From Fibrobacter sp. (GTDB lineage Bacteria; Fibrobacterota; Fibrobacteria; Fibrobacterales; Fibrobacteraceae): 64,000 nucleotides of DNA. Position 1 is the stretch's first letter. Each line of letters starts with the position of its first letter. The notes beneath the pieces are model-generated. The model was not told the DNA's origin. It made no database searches and worked only from the letters and a program-made list of their open reading frames with translations. Shown here piece by piece: positions 26,391 through 36,170 of this stretch. Position numbers and translations under genes: made by a program. The stretch is from contig JAAYJH010000113.1 of the NCBI GenBank assembly GCA_012523035.1, positions 1-64,000 of the forward strand. The letters are read 5' to 3'.

Positions 26391-27353
26391 ATGCATTTGT
26401 TTTCTAAACAACATTCTTTCGAAGAAATTGTAGATTATTACACTGCAAAGTGCCCTAACTTTGTTAAAATCATCGTTTTATCTACAAAATCTTTTTTGTA
26501 TTACCACGGCATGACGCGAGCAGCTGCATTAACCTATACCTCTTTTTTAGCAGCCATTCCTCTTTTAATTTTACTCACAGCCATAGGTTTAGCTCTGGGG
26601 CTTGGGCATTTTGCCACCGACTACCTGCCCTACTTCAACCAACTTTTTTCTTGGGACTTTCCCATGGATGACTTGCTTCCTTTACTAGCCAATGCCGAAC
26701 ACATCCCCCTTGCAAAACTTGGTTTTATTGGTTCTGCTACTCTTTTTGTGACCTTTTTATTGGCTATTGGAAGCTTAGAGACTAACTTCAATGTAGTATG
26801 GGAAAATAAAACTTCTAGGAAACTTTACCATCAAATTTTGGTTTATACCCCAATACTGCTTGTTTTGGGTGGATTCATAGGCATTTTTGCGGGACTAGTG
26901 ACTCAATTTCAAGAAAGTATCACCACTATAATCGTCGAGGGCTTGCACTTTAGTGAAAAAGATCTTGGTGTTTTTTTTAATGCTTTTTGGTGGTTTTCAC
27001 TCAATTTTGGAGTCATTTTAATCATTTTTTTAATGCTTTATGCTCTCCCTTCTAGGCCAGTCAAAATTCCCAAAAAGAAATTGCTCCTCACTTCTGTTTT
27101 TGCCGCTATTCTTTCTTGGTTGGCTATTTATTTATACAGTCTTATCTTATTTTTAGTCCAATCCACTATGATTGTCCGCATGTCTTTATTTTATGGCTCT
27201 TTAGCTTTTATTCCACTCATTTTACTTTTTGTATTTGGAGTTTGGTCTATTGTGTTGTTTGCCAATAGTTTAGTGTGGTCTATTTGCACTTGGCCACAAT
27301 CCAAGGATAAATTGTGGAACTGGATAGGCGGTTCCTCTTCTATGCAAGGCTAA
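26391..27353 (+). CDS. YihY/BrkB family inner membrane protein
   Basis: A 320-residue polytopic protein of the YihY/virulence factor BrkB family, once mistaken for ribonuclease BN; its role is uncertain. Start set at the ATG at 26391 (MHLFSK) with AAAAGGG upstream rather than an earlier TTG. The family's early motif GMTRAAALTYTSFLAAIPLL is present, as are about six hydrophobic segments and the late LFYGSLAFIPLILLF helix. It is followed after 2 bases by the UvrA-like gene, so the two are probably cotranscribed. Confidence 0.87.
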   Translation: MHLFSKQHSFEEIVDYYTAKCPNFVKIIVLSTKSFLYYHGMTRAAALTYTSFLAAIPLLILLTAIGLALGLGHFATDYLPYFNQLFSWDFPMDDLLPLLANAEHIPLAKLGFIGSATLFVTFLLAIGSLETNFNVVWENKTSRKLYHQILVYTPILLVLGGFIGIFAGLVTQFQESITTIIVEGLHFSEKDLGVFFNAFWWFSLNFGVILIIFLMLYALPSRPVKIPKKKLLLTSVFAAILSWLAIYLYSLILFLVQSTMIVRMSLFYGSLAFIPLILLFVFGVWSIVLFANSLVWSICTWPQSKDKLWNWIGGSSSMQG

Positions 27354-27355
27354 AA

Positions 27356-29599
27356 ATGGCTTCGTTTATCTCTATTCATGGGGCTTATTTACACAATCTC
27401 AAAAAAGTCCATGCAAAATTCAAACTCAATGCCATCAATGTGGTTTGTGGGCCTTCGGGGTGTGGTAAATCCTCTCTAGTATTGGACACCCTTCACGGTG
27501 AAAGTCGTAGGCGTTATTTAGAATCTTTAAGCCCCTTTGCTCTTCGTGTCTTAGGGGGGAACCCTTATATTCCTATTGAATCAGCCACAGGCCTGCTCCC
27601 AAGCATCGCTATCTCTGCCACCAGAGGAGAAGCTTCTGAAAAATCAAAAGCTTACACTATTGCGAATATAGATGAAGCCCTTCACCGTATCTGGGCACAC
27701 TTGGCCAAACCCACTTGCCCTACTTGTGACAAACCCATGCAGTCTTTCACAAGAGAAGAAATTATCACGCAAATAGCCAATCTACCTGTTGGCTCCAGGC
27801 TTCAATTTTTAGCTCCCATAGAAACAAAACAAAAAAAATTAGACTCCCTTGCTTCTGTATTTTTAGCTCAAGGATACACTAGGGCTTTAGTGGATCAAAA
27901 AAACATTTCTTTAGCCGATTTGTCTGAAAGTGAAAAAGAACTCATCCCTCAAAAGTTCTTTTTAGTCATCGATAGAATCATTATTCGAGAAAACACTCGC
28001 ACCCGTATTGCAGAAGCTACGGACGCTTGCCTTAAAATCACCCACACTTTACTTGCCGTTCATTTTGATGATAGAATGCTTTTTTATAGCACAGAACCAT
28101 GGTGTCCAGAGCATCAAATCCAAACAGCTCCTTTACAAGCAGCTTCTTTTTCTCCTTTCAAAGAAGAAAGCAAGTCTAAATCCGTACAAAACTCAAGTTT
28201 TAAAGGGCTCTTGTGGAAAGATCTTATCCAACAAAACTTTGAAAGCATAGCCCAAACACTAAACTCTTTATTAAGCTCCGATATACCAGCCTATTTAGAA
28301 CCCACCGCCCAACAACTCACACAAAAAGTCCAAGCAGTCATTCAATTAGGCCTCCACTACCTTTCTCTAGACAGAGCAGGCAACACTTTATCTGGGGGCG
28401 AGCTCCAGAGATTGAGACTTTCTACCATTGCTACAGGCTACTTGAACGGCATGCTTATTTGCCTTGATGAACCAGCTAGTGGTCTGCATAGTCACGACAT
28501 TCAAAAACTGTGGAAAGTCTTTACAGAAATAAAAAATGCGGGGAACACTTTGGTCTTGATTGAGCACCATCCAGACATTATCCATAAAGCAGACTATCTT
28601 ATAGAAATGGGCCCCAAAGCAGGCTTCGAAGGGGGTGAAATTTTATTTGAAGGTCCTGCTAAAACAGTGCTTGAAAATCCCCGTTCTCCCACGGGACTTT
28701 GGCTAAAAAAACTTAAAGAAAAACCTGTTCAAAAAGATATTAAATTCAAAAAAACACATACAATAAAAAACTTCCATATTTACGATATGCTCCCTGTCTC
28801 TGACTTTATCCCCATCCACGCTTTTACGGTCATCACAGGAGAATCTGGGAGTGGAAAATCGAGCCTTATATTCCAATATATTATTCCAAAATTTGAAAAA
28901 GGAGGCTTCAAAAATTTAGGGGTTGAAGCTATCTCATTTCTATCCACAGGAAACTTTCAAGGGAGCAGGCGAAGTACCGTAGCCAGTGCCACTCAAATAC
29001 TCACTCCCCTTAGGGAGCTTTTTGCTAGACTACCCGAAAGTAAAATTCGAGGCTACACTTCTGCACACTTTGCCTTGCATGCCAGTGGTGGTCGTTGCAA
29101 CACCTGTAAAGGCGAAGGCTCTTTATTAGACCCTTTGGGCTACCAAGAAACTCCTTGCTCTGTTTGCCTTGGAAAACGCTACAAAGATGAGATTCTAGAG
29201 ATTCGATTCAAAACTCACTCTTTTTCTGATATTTTATCTTTATCCATACAAGAAGCAGCCATACTCTTCGAAGATTTCCCTCATATCGCACAAAAACTCA
29301 AACCTTTACTTAAAACAGGTTTAAGCTACCTAAAACTAGGGCAATTCACCTCTCAATTGTCGGGGGGCGAACGGGCTCGTTTACGCTTATCCATACATTT
29401 AAGCAAGGCAAGTGCTCCACACACACTCTTTATTTTTGACGAACCAGCGAGAGGCCTACACGAAACGGATATACACCTGATGCTCCTCATCATCGAAGAG
29501 CTTCAAAAAAACGGCCATACTATTATAGCGATTGAACAATCCAAAGACTTTTTGCAAAAAGCCGATCATATTATAGAGCTTCAACGGCGTTCTCAGTAA
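27356..29599 (+). CDS. short, divergent UvrA-like ABC ATPase
   Basis: Twin-ATPase protein of the UvrA family, about 747 residues against about 940 for canonical UvrA. Start placed at the ATG at 27356 with AAGG upstream; an in-frame GTG earlier overlaps the YihY gene. Walker A motifs are GPSGCGKSSL and GESGSGKSSL, signatures LSGGELQRLRL and LSGGERARLRL, and Walker B regions CLDEPASGLH and IFDEPARGLHE. The second zinc module (CNTCKGEGS ... CSVCLGKRY) is intact. The first is broken: CPTCDKP and CPEH remain, but the usual NSPFGACPTC stretch is replaced by SPFKEESKSK. It resembles UvrA-like paralogues linked to drug or DNA-damage tolerance rather than the housekeeping repair protein. The role is inferred. 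Confidence 0.82.
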   Translation: MASFISIHGAYLHNLKKVHAKFKLNAINVVCGPSGCGKSSLVLDTLHGESRRRYLESLSPFALRVLGGNPYIPIESATGLLPSIAISATRGEASEKSKAYTIANIDEALHRIWAHLAKPTCPTCDKPMQSFTREEIITQIANLPVGSRLQFLAPIETKQKKLDSLASVFLAQGYTRALVDQKNISLADLSESEKELIPQKFFLVIDRIIIRENTRTRIAEATDACLKITHTLLAVHFDDRMLFYSTEPWCPEHQIQTAPLQAASFSPFKEESKSKSVQNSSFKGLLWKDLIQQNFESIAQTLNSLLSSDIPAYLEPTAQQLTQKVQAVIQLGLHYLSLDRAGNTLSGGELQRLRLSTIATGYLNGMLICLDEPASGLHSHDIQKLWKVFTEIKNAGNTLVLIEHHPDIIHKADYLIEMGPKAGFEGGEILFEGPAKTVLENPRSPTGLWLKKLKEKPVQKDIKFKKTHTIKNFHIYDMLPVSDFIPIHAFTVITGESGSGKSSLIFQYIIPKFEKGGFKNLGVEAISFLSTGNFQGSRRSTVASATQILTPLRELFARLPESKIRGYTSAHFALHASGGRCNTCKGEGSLLDPLGYQETPCSVCLGKRYKDEILEIRFKTHSFSDILSLSIQEAAILFEDFPHIAQKLKPLLKTGLSYLKLGQFTSQLSGGERARLRLSIHLSKASAPHTLFIFDEPARGLHETDIHLMLLIIEELQKNGHTIIAIEQSKDFLQKADHIIELQRRSQ

Positions 29600-29628
29600 A
29601 TAGTATCACTTTTACCGCCATAAAGCAT

Positions 29629-29653
29629 TAAAAAAGCACCCTTTTGAGGTGCT
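29629..29653 (-). terminator. intrinsic terminator after tRNA-Gly
   Basis: Stem AGCACC/GGTGCT (29635-29640 with 29648-29653) and a 7-base loop. On the minus strand it is followed by a T-run (29634 downward), so it fits termination of the tRNA transcript. The plus side ends ATTTT, so it may also serve the UvrA-like gene. Confidence 0.7.
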
Positions 29654-29660
29654 ATTTTAG

Positions 29661-29733
<73 letters not shown>

Positions 29734-29808
29734 TTATATTAGAATTGATGTTTATAATTTAACAAAAAAAACCTTTTATTTAAAGAGAATAATGTGTTTT
29801 AAATACTT

Positions 29809-30810
29809 TTAATCTAAGCAAAGCTTCCACTCCCCTGATTTATTTAGTTTTAGAATTTTTTGAGTGTTTAAACTTTCCAAATCTTGAGTGGCATTTTCAA
29901 GGCTAGTTTTGGTGATTTTAGCCCATTTTTTGGTCGTCAAGTGACCTTTAAAATCATGGAGCAAAAGCTTTAAGACCTTTTTTTGTCTTGAGTTTAAGTT
30001 TTTTGAAGAGTGATGGCTCTTAAAATCGTGTTTTATTTTTTCTTTATGAAATTGTTCTTTTATTTTTTGAATTAAAACCTGGATTTGTTCCAAATACCAT
30101 AGCAACAACCCTGTGAGATCCAAGCCCGACTTTCTAGAAATTTCTAATTGCTTTTGGTAGTCTTTTTGATTTATTTGAAGCGCAGGAGCAATCCCCATAA
30201 AAATCTCTTTTCTTAAATAAAAGTCTCCTGCCACGCGAGCCATCCAATCATTTTCTGATGCGTATGGGTACAAAAGCTTCAACCACCAGTGAGCAATGGC
30301 AGACAAGACATAGTGATTGCTTTTTATTTGACTCAGATGCTTAAAAAAAAGTGAAAATTGCTCTCTTAAATCTTGAGAATTTGGTGCTTGGTAAATCACT
30401 CGTTCTCGTCCAAAATCGCAAGAAGACATTTGTAAAGCGTCTTTATCTTTTCGATATATTGAGCTTGTGTTATCAAAAAACTGTTCATAGACATCTGATA
30501 AATAAGCTTCTGTTAAATGCCCTTTAAAAAACGCCTTGGAATTATAGAAAAGTTGATAAAAAACACTTTGGTATCGCTTTGTTTTTAAAGACAAGGGAGC
30601 ATGGTTATTGAATTTGTTTTCTCCTTGGAGTGCCATATTTGCAGAAAAGTCTAAAAACCTCAATTCGTTTTGAGTGTTTTTAAAAACTTCTGTGTTTTTT
30701 GAGAACAACTCTATCTCTAAAACTTCTTTTTGAATGGCCAAAGAGTGTGTCTTTAAAAGAACTTCATCCCATTGGATTTGAGGCCATTTTGGATGCAAAT
30801 AAACATACAT
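29809..30810 (-). CDS. Fic-fold protein with degenerate catalytic motif
   Basis: A 333-residue protein with the layout of a DUF4172-Fic-wHTH protein. The N terminus YLHPKWPQIQWDE is the DUF4172 opening, the middle is the Fic helical core, and the C terminus (LNSRQKKVLKLLL to the end) is a winged-helix domain. At the active-site loop, the canonical HPFxDGNGRxxR aligns without gaps to YPYASENDWMAR (residues 181-192). Only the Pro, the Asn and the last Arg remain; the catalytic His, the Asp and the glycine-rich phosphate loop are gone. The N-terminal inhibitory (S/T)xxxE(G/N) motif also cannot be found in normal form. AMPylation activity is therefore unlikely; DNA binding or scaffolding may remain. 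The frame is intact, so it is not simply decaying. It begins 2 bases after ispF. Confidence 0.7.
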   Translation of the reverse strand: MYVYLHPKWPQIQWDEVLLKTHSLAIQKEVLEIELFSKNTEVFKNTQNELRFLDFSANMALQGENKFNNHAPLSLKTKRYQSVFYQLFYNSKAFFKGHLTEAYLSDVYEQFFDNTSSIYRKDKDALQMSSCDFGRERVIYQAPNSQDLREQFSLFFKHLSQIKSNHYVLSAIAHWWLKLLYPYASENDWMARVAGDFYLRKEIFMGIAPALQINQKDYQKQLEISRKSGLDLTGLLLWYLEQIQVLIQKIKEQFHKEKIKHDFKSHHSSKNLNSRQKKVLKLLLHDFKGHLTTKKWAKITKTSLENATQDLESLNTQKILKLNKSGEWKLCLD

Positions 30811-30812
30811 AC

Positions 30813-31292
30813 TTATCGATAAACACTAGCTACAGCGTGGGCCACTATCCCTTCTTCTCGACCTATATAACCTAATCGTTCAGAAGTACTCGCTTTGACT
30901 CCAATTTGTGAGATGTCGATATTTAACGCTTCTGCAATGTTTTGCTTCATCGCCTCTCGATGAGGGTTGATTTTGGGGTATTCACACACCACCACACTAT
31001 CAATATTAGAGATTTGGTAATCTGCTTTTTTGACTTCTTCGGCCACTCTTTTTAAAAGGTCCATACTATTTGCATCTTTAAAAACGGGGTCGGTGTCTGG
31101 AAAAAATGTACCAATATCTCCCAAACCAGCCGCTCCAAGCAAAGCGTCAGAAATTGCATGCAAAAGCACATCGGCATCACTATGACCCATTAAACCTTTT
31201 TCAAAAGGAATATGAACTCCACCAATAATACAAGGCCTGCCTTCTACCAAACGATGCACATCAAAGCCAATCCCTGTTCTAAAAATCTTCAT
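30813..31292 (-). CDS. ispF: 2-C-methyl-D-erythritol 2,4-cyclodiphosphate synthase
   Basis: MEP-pathway enzyme that closes CDP-ME 2-phosphate to MEcPP for isoprenoid (quinone and undecaprenyl) synthesis. The 159 residues are the family length. Zinc and substrate motifs are DVHRL, GHSDADVLLHAISDALLGAA, LGDIGTFFPDTD and ASTSERLGYIGREEG. It starts 2 bases after nuoN, so it is probably carried on the complex I transcript, with the Fic-fold gene next. Confidence 0.96.
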   Translation of the reverse strand: MKIFRTGIGFDVHRLVEGRPCIIGGVHIPFEKGLMGHSDADVLLHAISDALLGAAGLGDIGTFFPDTDPVFKDANSMDLLKRVAEEVKKADYQISNIDSVVVCEYPKINPHREAMKQNIAEALNIDISQIGVKASTSERLGYIGREEGIVAHAVASVYR

Positions 31293-31294
31293 TT

Positions 31295-32722
31295 CTATAC
31301 TATCAAACCTATTTTAGGAATCACACTCAATATTAATAAACTAAGGGCTGTCAATAAAACACCTAATTTTAATAAATAAGAGCGAGAATCTGGTGTATTG
31401 TGTTTTAAAGTTTCTTTTGGCTGCTGCCCAGAAGCAAAAAGCACATAAGCAATGCGAATATAATAAACGGCGGCCACAATAGAAAGCAAAAAGCCTGTGA
31501 TGGCCACAGCATGATATTGAGCACTAAATAAACCAGAAAATAAAACAAATTTTGCCATAAAACCAGCAACAGGAGGGATTCCAGCCAAAGAGGCCAAGCA
31601 AACAATAACACTCATGCCCACTAATGGATTGGTGCGGCCCATGCCTCGAATTGAATCTAAGTTTTCTTTTTCATCGTTTTCACCAGAAAAATAAGAGATT
31701 CCTGTGAGAGCACCTACAGAAGCAATAGCATAGGTCAATAAGAAAAAGTACATGGGGCCCAAATGCACTGAATGATTAGAAAAGTTAGGCAATAAAAGTC
31801 CAAGCACCATAAAACCTGCATTCATCACTGCAGAAAAGGCTAAAATACGGCGGATTGATTTTTGAGCCAATCCAGAAAGAGCCCCAATGATAATCGATAT
31901 AAAAGCCACTGATAAAATAATGATTTCTAAAGAATGGGTGTGCTTTAAGAGCATAGTCGAAGGGATTGTAAGCCAAACTGAACTCAATGCCGCCAAAGCA
32001 CCTACTTTAACAACTGCAGCCATAAATGCAGTGACCGAAACAGGGGCTCCGGTATAAACATCGGCAACCCAATAATGAACTGGGGCTGCTCCTGCTTTAA
32101 ATAAAAGTCCAAAAAGAACGAGTAAAAAACCTGCAATATAAAGATTTTCTCTGCCTTCTAAGACTACGCTTGCAAAATGGGTGCTGCCTGTGGCTCCATA
32201 AATCAAAGAGACTCCATATAAAAACACTACACTGAACACCGCACCAGAAAGAAAATACTTAAAAACAGCCTCGTTTCCTTCTTGGCTTTTGCGTCGGTAA
32301 GCGACCAAAGCATAAATTGGAAAAGAAGCTAGCTCCATCCCTATGAATAAGGCTAGATAATCCATCGAGTGGAGCATCAAAAGCACACCAGTGGTCGCTA
32401 ATAATAAAAGCCCATAAGCTTCACCACCTCGAGACTGTTCCTTGGCCAAAGTAAATTGTATGCCGCCAATCCCCACAAAAGCACTCAAAAGCACTCCATA
32501 AGCCAAGAGCCTTTGCAAAGGGTTCATGGTGAAAAGACTATGGATATCCGCTTGGACTGCAAAAAGATATGGCACCGCTGCAAGCACTATGAAGCTAGCT
32601 GATACCCAGGGAATAAAACGATGCTTACTCGTATTTTTGAGTAAGGGTTCTAAAACAATAGACACAATAGCACCAATGGCTAAGATCACCACAGGACTAA
32701 GATTTATAAAATTAAAAGGCAT
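31295..32722 (-). CDS. nuoN: NADH-quinone oxidoreductase subunit N
   Basis: Antiporter-like membrane subunit of complex I, 475 residues and about 14 hydrophobic segments. The proton-channel landmarks are the helix with GMELASFPIYALVAYRR (buried Glu) and FKAGAAPVHYWVADVYTGAPVSVTAFMAAVVKVG (two lysines and the broken-helix proline). Its start overlaps the end of nuoM by 11 bases. Last nuo gene of the operon. Confidence 0.95.
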   Translation of the reverse strand: MPFNFINLSPVVILAIGAIVSIVLEPLLKNTSKHRFIPWVSASFIVLAAVPYLFAVQADIHSLFTMNPLQRLLAYGVLLSAFVGIGGIQFTLAKEQSRGGEAYGLLLLATTGVLLMLHSMDYLALFIGMELASFPIYALVAYRRKSQEGNEAVFKYFLSGAVFSVVFLYGVSLIYGATGSTHFASVVLEGRENLYIAGFLLVLFGLLFKAGAAPVHYWVADVYTGAPVSVTAFMAAVVKVGALAALSSVWLTIPSTMLLKHTHSLEIIILSVAFISIIIGALSGLAQKSIRRILAFSAVMNAGFMVLGLLLPNFSNHSVHLGPMYFFLLTYAIASVGALTGISYFSGENDEKENLDSIRGMGRTNPLVGMSVIVCLASLAGIPPVAGFMAKFVLFSGLFSAQYHAVAITGFLLSIVAAVYYIRIAYVLFASGQQPKETLKHNTPDSRSYLLKLGVLLTALSLLILSVIPKIGLIV

Positions 32723-34226
32723 CTTGAGAAACCTCCACTTGGATTGGTTCTGCTAAAACAGCTTCTTCTGATTCGAGCTCTTGGAGTGAATTTTGTGTTG
32801 TGATTTCTACTGGATTTTGCAAAGATTTGCTAATCCAATTGGGTTGAAGTCCCCATAAAATGATCAATAAAAGCAAGCTACCCACAGCGAGTGCATCGGA
32901 GACAGACAATCGCTGGCAAGGAGTTTTGGATTTTTTAAGGGGGCCAAAAACCACCGCTTGCACAAAACGAAGTGTATAAACCACTGAAAAAATCATGCAC
33001 AAACCCACCACTAATACTAAAGTGGGCCAAAATTCCCAAAAAGAAATTAAAGCCATGAGTTCTCCCACAAAGCCAATGGTACCCGGAACGGCCAAAGATG
33101 CAACCCCTGCAAATACAAATAAAAAGCCGAAGACTCCGTTTTTAGAAGCATATCCACCCATTTCTTGGAGTTTTCTGGAACCCGAGAATCGCTCTGCGAC
33201 TCCTGTGAGTACAAAAAGTGCAGAAGATGACAAAGCGTGTGCGACCATTAAAATCAAAACTGTAGAAAGCATGGTAGTAGAGCCAGTGAAGACTACCGCC
33301 ACCACAAGGCCCAAATGACTCATAGAGCTAAAGGCTAATAGTTTTTTGGCGTCACTTTCACGCATGGCCACTAAAGCTCCATAAAGTGCTGTGAAAAGGG
33401 ATAGAAACAAGACTTTGTTTTGTATTGAAGCAGACAAATCAAATACAGGGAGCAACCAGTATATAAATCCAAATACGCCTACTTTGGACATGGCACCTGT
33501 TAAAACAGCCGACAATGGAGATGGGGCTTCGGCATAAGCTTTTGCTTGCCAACCATGAAATGGAAACAAGGGGGTTTTCACCAAAAAAGCTAACATAAAA
33601 GAAAAGCCTAAAAGAGTCTTTGTGGATGAAGGTAAATTTTGAGCCACCAGTGCAAGCTCTATCACACTCGCTCCACTACTCAACGACAACATATACCACA
33701 AAGCCAAAAGCATTGGAGCAGATCCCACTAAAGTGTATATCGCGAAATCCATGGCAGCCCTTTTTCGATCGGCTCCGCCATAAGCTGCTATCAATAAAGC
33801 GGCAGGCAAGACCATTGCTTCAAAAAAGAAAAAGAATAAAACAGCATCTGTGGCTAAAAATGAACCATTCATAGCCCCCATTAAAGCAAAAATACCCATA
33901 GAAAAGTTTTTGTAATGGAGACCAAAACTATCTTTGGCGGCGATGAGTGCCACTAAAGAGACAAAACTCGATATAAAAACTAGCCACGAATTTATCCCAT
34001 GAGAAGCCAAAGAATAAAAAATAGGAACCGAAGTGCCCGGTAGTCTAAACCACTCTATGGCTTCGGTACTTTGAGAACCCAAAACAATAGAAAGAACAGA
34101 AAGGGCAGATATTAAAATGCCAAAAAATATAGCCAGTCTCGCTGTGGATTTGCTATCAAAGCCAGAGCTTGCTAGCATCAATAATGCCGATACAAAAGGG
34201 GCTAATACAAGTAAGTGTAGTAACAT
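32712..34226 (-). CDS. nuoM: NADH-quinone oxidoreductase subunit M
   Basis: Antiporter-like subunit of 504 residues. Landmarks are FFFFEAMVLPAALLIAAYGG (conserved Glu in the fifth helix) and KTPLFPFHGWQAKAYAEAPSPLSAVLTGAMSKVG (lysine and the HGW..A..EAP motif of NuoM). The C-terminal ~45 residues are hydrophilic and acidic (ELESEEAVLAEPIQVEVS), an extension beyond the usual last helix. Start and the nuoL stop share base 34226. Confidence 0.95.
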   Translation of the reverse strand: MLLHLLVLAPFVSALLMLASSGFDSKSTARLAIFFGILISALSVLSIVLGSQSTEAIEWFRLPGTSVPIFYSLASHGINSWLVFISSFVSLVALIAAKDSFGLHYKNFSMGIFALMGAMNGSFLATDAVLFFFFFEAMVLPAALLIAAYGGADRKRAAMDFAIYTLVGSAPMLLALWYMLSLSSGASVIELALVAQNLPSSTKTLLGFSFMLAFLVKTPLFPFHGWQAKAYAEAPSPLSAVLTGAMSKVGVFGFIYWLLPVFDLSASIQNKVLFLSLFTALYGALVAMRESDAKKLLAFSSMSHLGLVVAVVFTGSTTMLSTVLILMVAHALSSSALFVLTGVAERFSGSRKLQEMGGYASKNGVFGFLFVFAGVASLAVPGTIGFVGELMALISFWEFWPTLVLVVGLCMIFSVVYTLRFVQAVVFGPLKKSKTPCQRLSVSDALAVGSLLLLIILWGLQPNWISKSLQNPVEITTQNSLQELESEEAVLAEPIQVEVSQDAF

Positions 34227-36166
34227 TAGACTGCTCCTCCATATACATAGACTATGAGAATAACAAACAAGATGCCCACAAAACTAAGCCCCATTTGCAA
34301 ACGAACTTTGCGTACTTGTATAGCACGAGCTCCATCGCTTAAGATTTCGACAATGCCTACCAATAACCACTGTACAAACAACACAAAATGATTCACAACC
34401 ACACTCATAAACCAAGAGGCCATTTTCACCAAAAACACAGAAGTCCACTGGTGTATGGTGTCCCATAAAAATGTCCAAGAAGCTCCAAAGCCCTTGGGAT
34501 CAGAAGAGTCTTTTGAAAGAGGAACAGGTCTATTGAAAATAAACCAAGCTAAAAAGAGTCCAAAGAAAGCAGCCACTGTACCAACTAGAGCAAAAACAAG
34601 CGGTGACAAGTGGATCACACTTTGGACATGAATGTGATTTTGTGCACTAGACAGTACCGGAGCAAGTGTTTGTTCAAACCAATTGGCTCCAGGAATTAAA
34701 GTGGCCCATAAATACCCCGCAAAAGCAGAACCTATGGTTAAAATAAGCATTGGGACAAGCATGCTAAAACTAGGGTCATGTATCGATTCGGATTTTTCTA
34801 AAGAGCCTCTATAAGAGCCAAAAAAGGTCATGATGATCAAACGACCCATATAAACGGCGGTGAGCACTGCAGTTAAAAGAGCAAATGCATAGAGGTAAGG
34901 TCCCATAGCTCCAAACTCAAATAGTTTTTCTAAGATTAAATCTTTGGACCAAAAGCCTGCAAAACCAGGAAAACCTATAATGGCAAAAAAACCAAAAAGC
35001 ATGACAATGGCGGTGATAGGCATTTTTTGTATCAAGCCACCCATCTTTCGCATATCTTGCTCTCCGGAAAGGGAGTGTATCACAGCACCAGCACCCAAGA
35101 ACAATGCGGCTTTAAAAAACGCATGTGTGAAAACATGGAATATGGCAACATCGAAAGCTGCAACACCTGCTGCCATAAACATAAATCCAAGCTGAGAAAT
35201 GGTAGAATAAGCAAGCACCTTTTTAATATCATTTTGAAATAAACCTGCGACTGCAGCCCAAAAAGCGGTTAAAAGACCTATCCACAAAACAATAGACAAT
35301 ACACTAGGGACTAGGACAAATAAATTGGACAATCTGGCCAAAAGATACACACCCGAAGTCACCATAGTGGCTGCATGGATGAGTGCAGAAACTGGTGTAG
35401 GACCGGCCATGGCATCGGGAAGCCAGGTCAAGAGTGGGATTTGAGCACTTTTACCTGTGCAGCCAAAGAAAAAGAAAAACGCAGCCAGAGCGAGTGCTGG
35501 TATAATCTTGACAAGTTCTGCTTGACTTAAACCAGCTAAACCCGCATTCAAGCCTTCGTAAGAAAGGAACGCAGAACCACCTACACTCAACAACACAAGC
35601 ATGGCTATTAAAAAACCTATATCTCCTACCCGATTCACGATGAAGGCTTTGTTCCCAGCAATGGCATTTTGTGAATCTTTGTGCCAAAATCCAATCAGCA
35701 AATAAGAGCAAAGGCCCACACCTTCCCAGCCTAAAAATGTGAGGGGTAAAGAATCGGCTAGCACCAAAATAATCATGCTAAATAAAAAGAAATTCATATA
35801 AGCAAAAAAACGAGCAAAACCGCGATCGTGTTTCATGTAGCCTATAGAATACCAAGTAATCAATGAGCCTATTCCAGTGACAAATAAAAGCATCATTTTG
35901 GACAATGAGTCAAACAAGAATCCAAACTGAATTTGTAAAAAAGAAATATCAATCCAAGTGCCTAGTGTTTCTTGAATAGGAGTGTTTGCCCCCCCAAAAG
36001 AAAGGCTGAGCACTGCCATAAAAGAGAGCAAGGGAAAGAGTAGTCCTATAAAACCAAGCAAAAATTCTGGTGCTCCTTTTTGGGAATCAGAAGATGCAAG
36101 ACTAATAATGCCAAGTATTATAGCACCAAGTAAAGGAAATAAAGGTATTAGCCAAAGAGGTATCAT
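34226..36166 (-). CDS. nuoL: NADH-quinone oxidoreductase subunit L
   Basis: Largest antiporter-like subunit, 646 residues, with the long lateral-helix C terminus. Landmarks are LGWEGVGLCSYLLIGFWH, GKSAQIPLLTWLPDAMAGPTPVSALIHAATMVTSGVYL and STISQLGFMFMAAGV. AAGGG before the ATG is the ribosome site. It lies 4 bases after nuoK. Confidence 0.96.
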   Translation of the reverse strand: MIPLWLIPLFPLLGAIILGIISLASSDSQKGAPEFLLGFIGLLFPLLSFMAVLSLSFGGANTPIQETLGTWIDISFLQIQFGFLFDSLSKMMLLFVTGIGSLITWYSIGYMKHDRGFARFFAYMNFFLFSMIILVLADSLPLTFLGWEGVGLCSYLLIGFWHKDSQNAIAGNKAFIVNRVGDIGFLIAMLVLLSVGGSAFLSYEGLNAGLAGLSQAELVKIIPALALAAFFFFFGCTGKSAQIPLLTWLPDAMAGPTPVSALIHAATMVTSGVYLLARLSNLFVLVPSVLSIVLWIGLLTAFWAAVAGLFQNDIKKVLAYSTISQLGFMFMAAGVAAFDVAIFHVFTHAFFKAALFLGAGAVIHSLSGEQDMRKMGGLIQKMPITAIVMLFGFFAIIGFPGFAGFWSKDLILEKLFEFGAMGPYLYAFALLTAVLTAVYMGRLIIMTFFGSYRGSLEKSESIHDPSFSMLVPMLILTIGSAFAGYLWATLIPGANWFEQTLAPVLSSAQNHIHVQSVIHLSPLVFALVGTVAAFFGLFLAWFIFNRPVPLSKDSSDPKGFGASWTFLWDTIHQWTSVFLVKMASWFMSVVVNHFVLFVQWLLVGIVEILSDGARAIQVRKVRLQMGLSFVGILFVILIVYVYGGAV

Positions 36167-36170
36167 ATAC

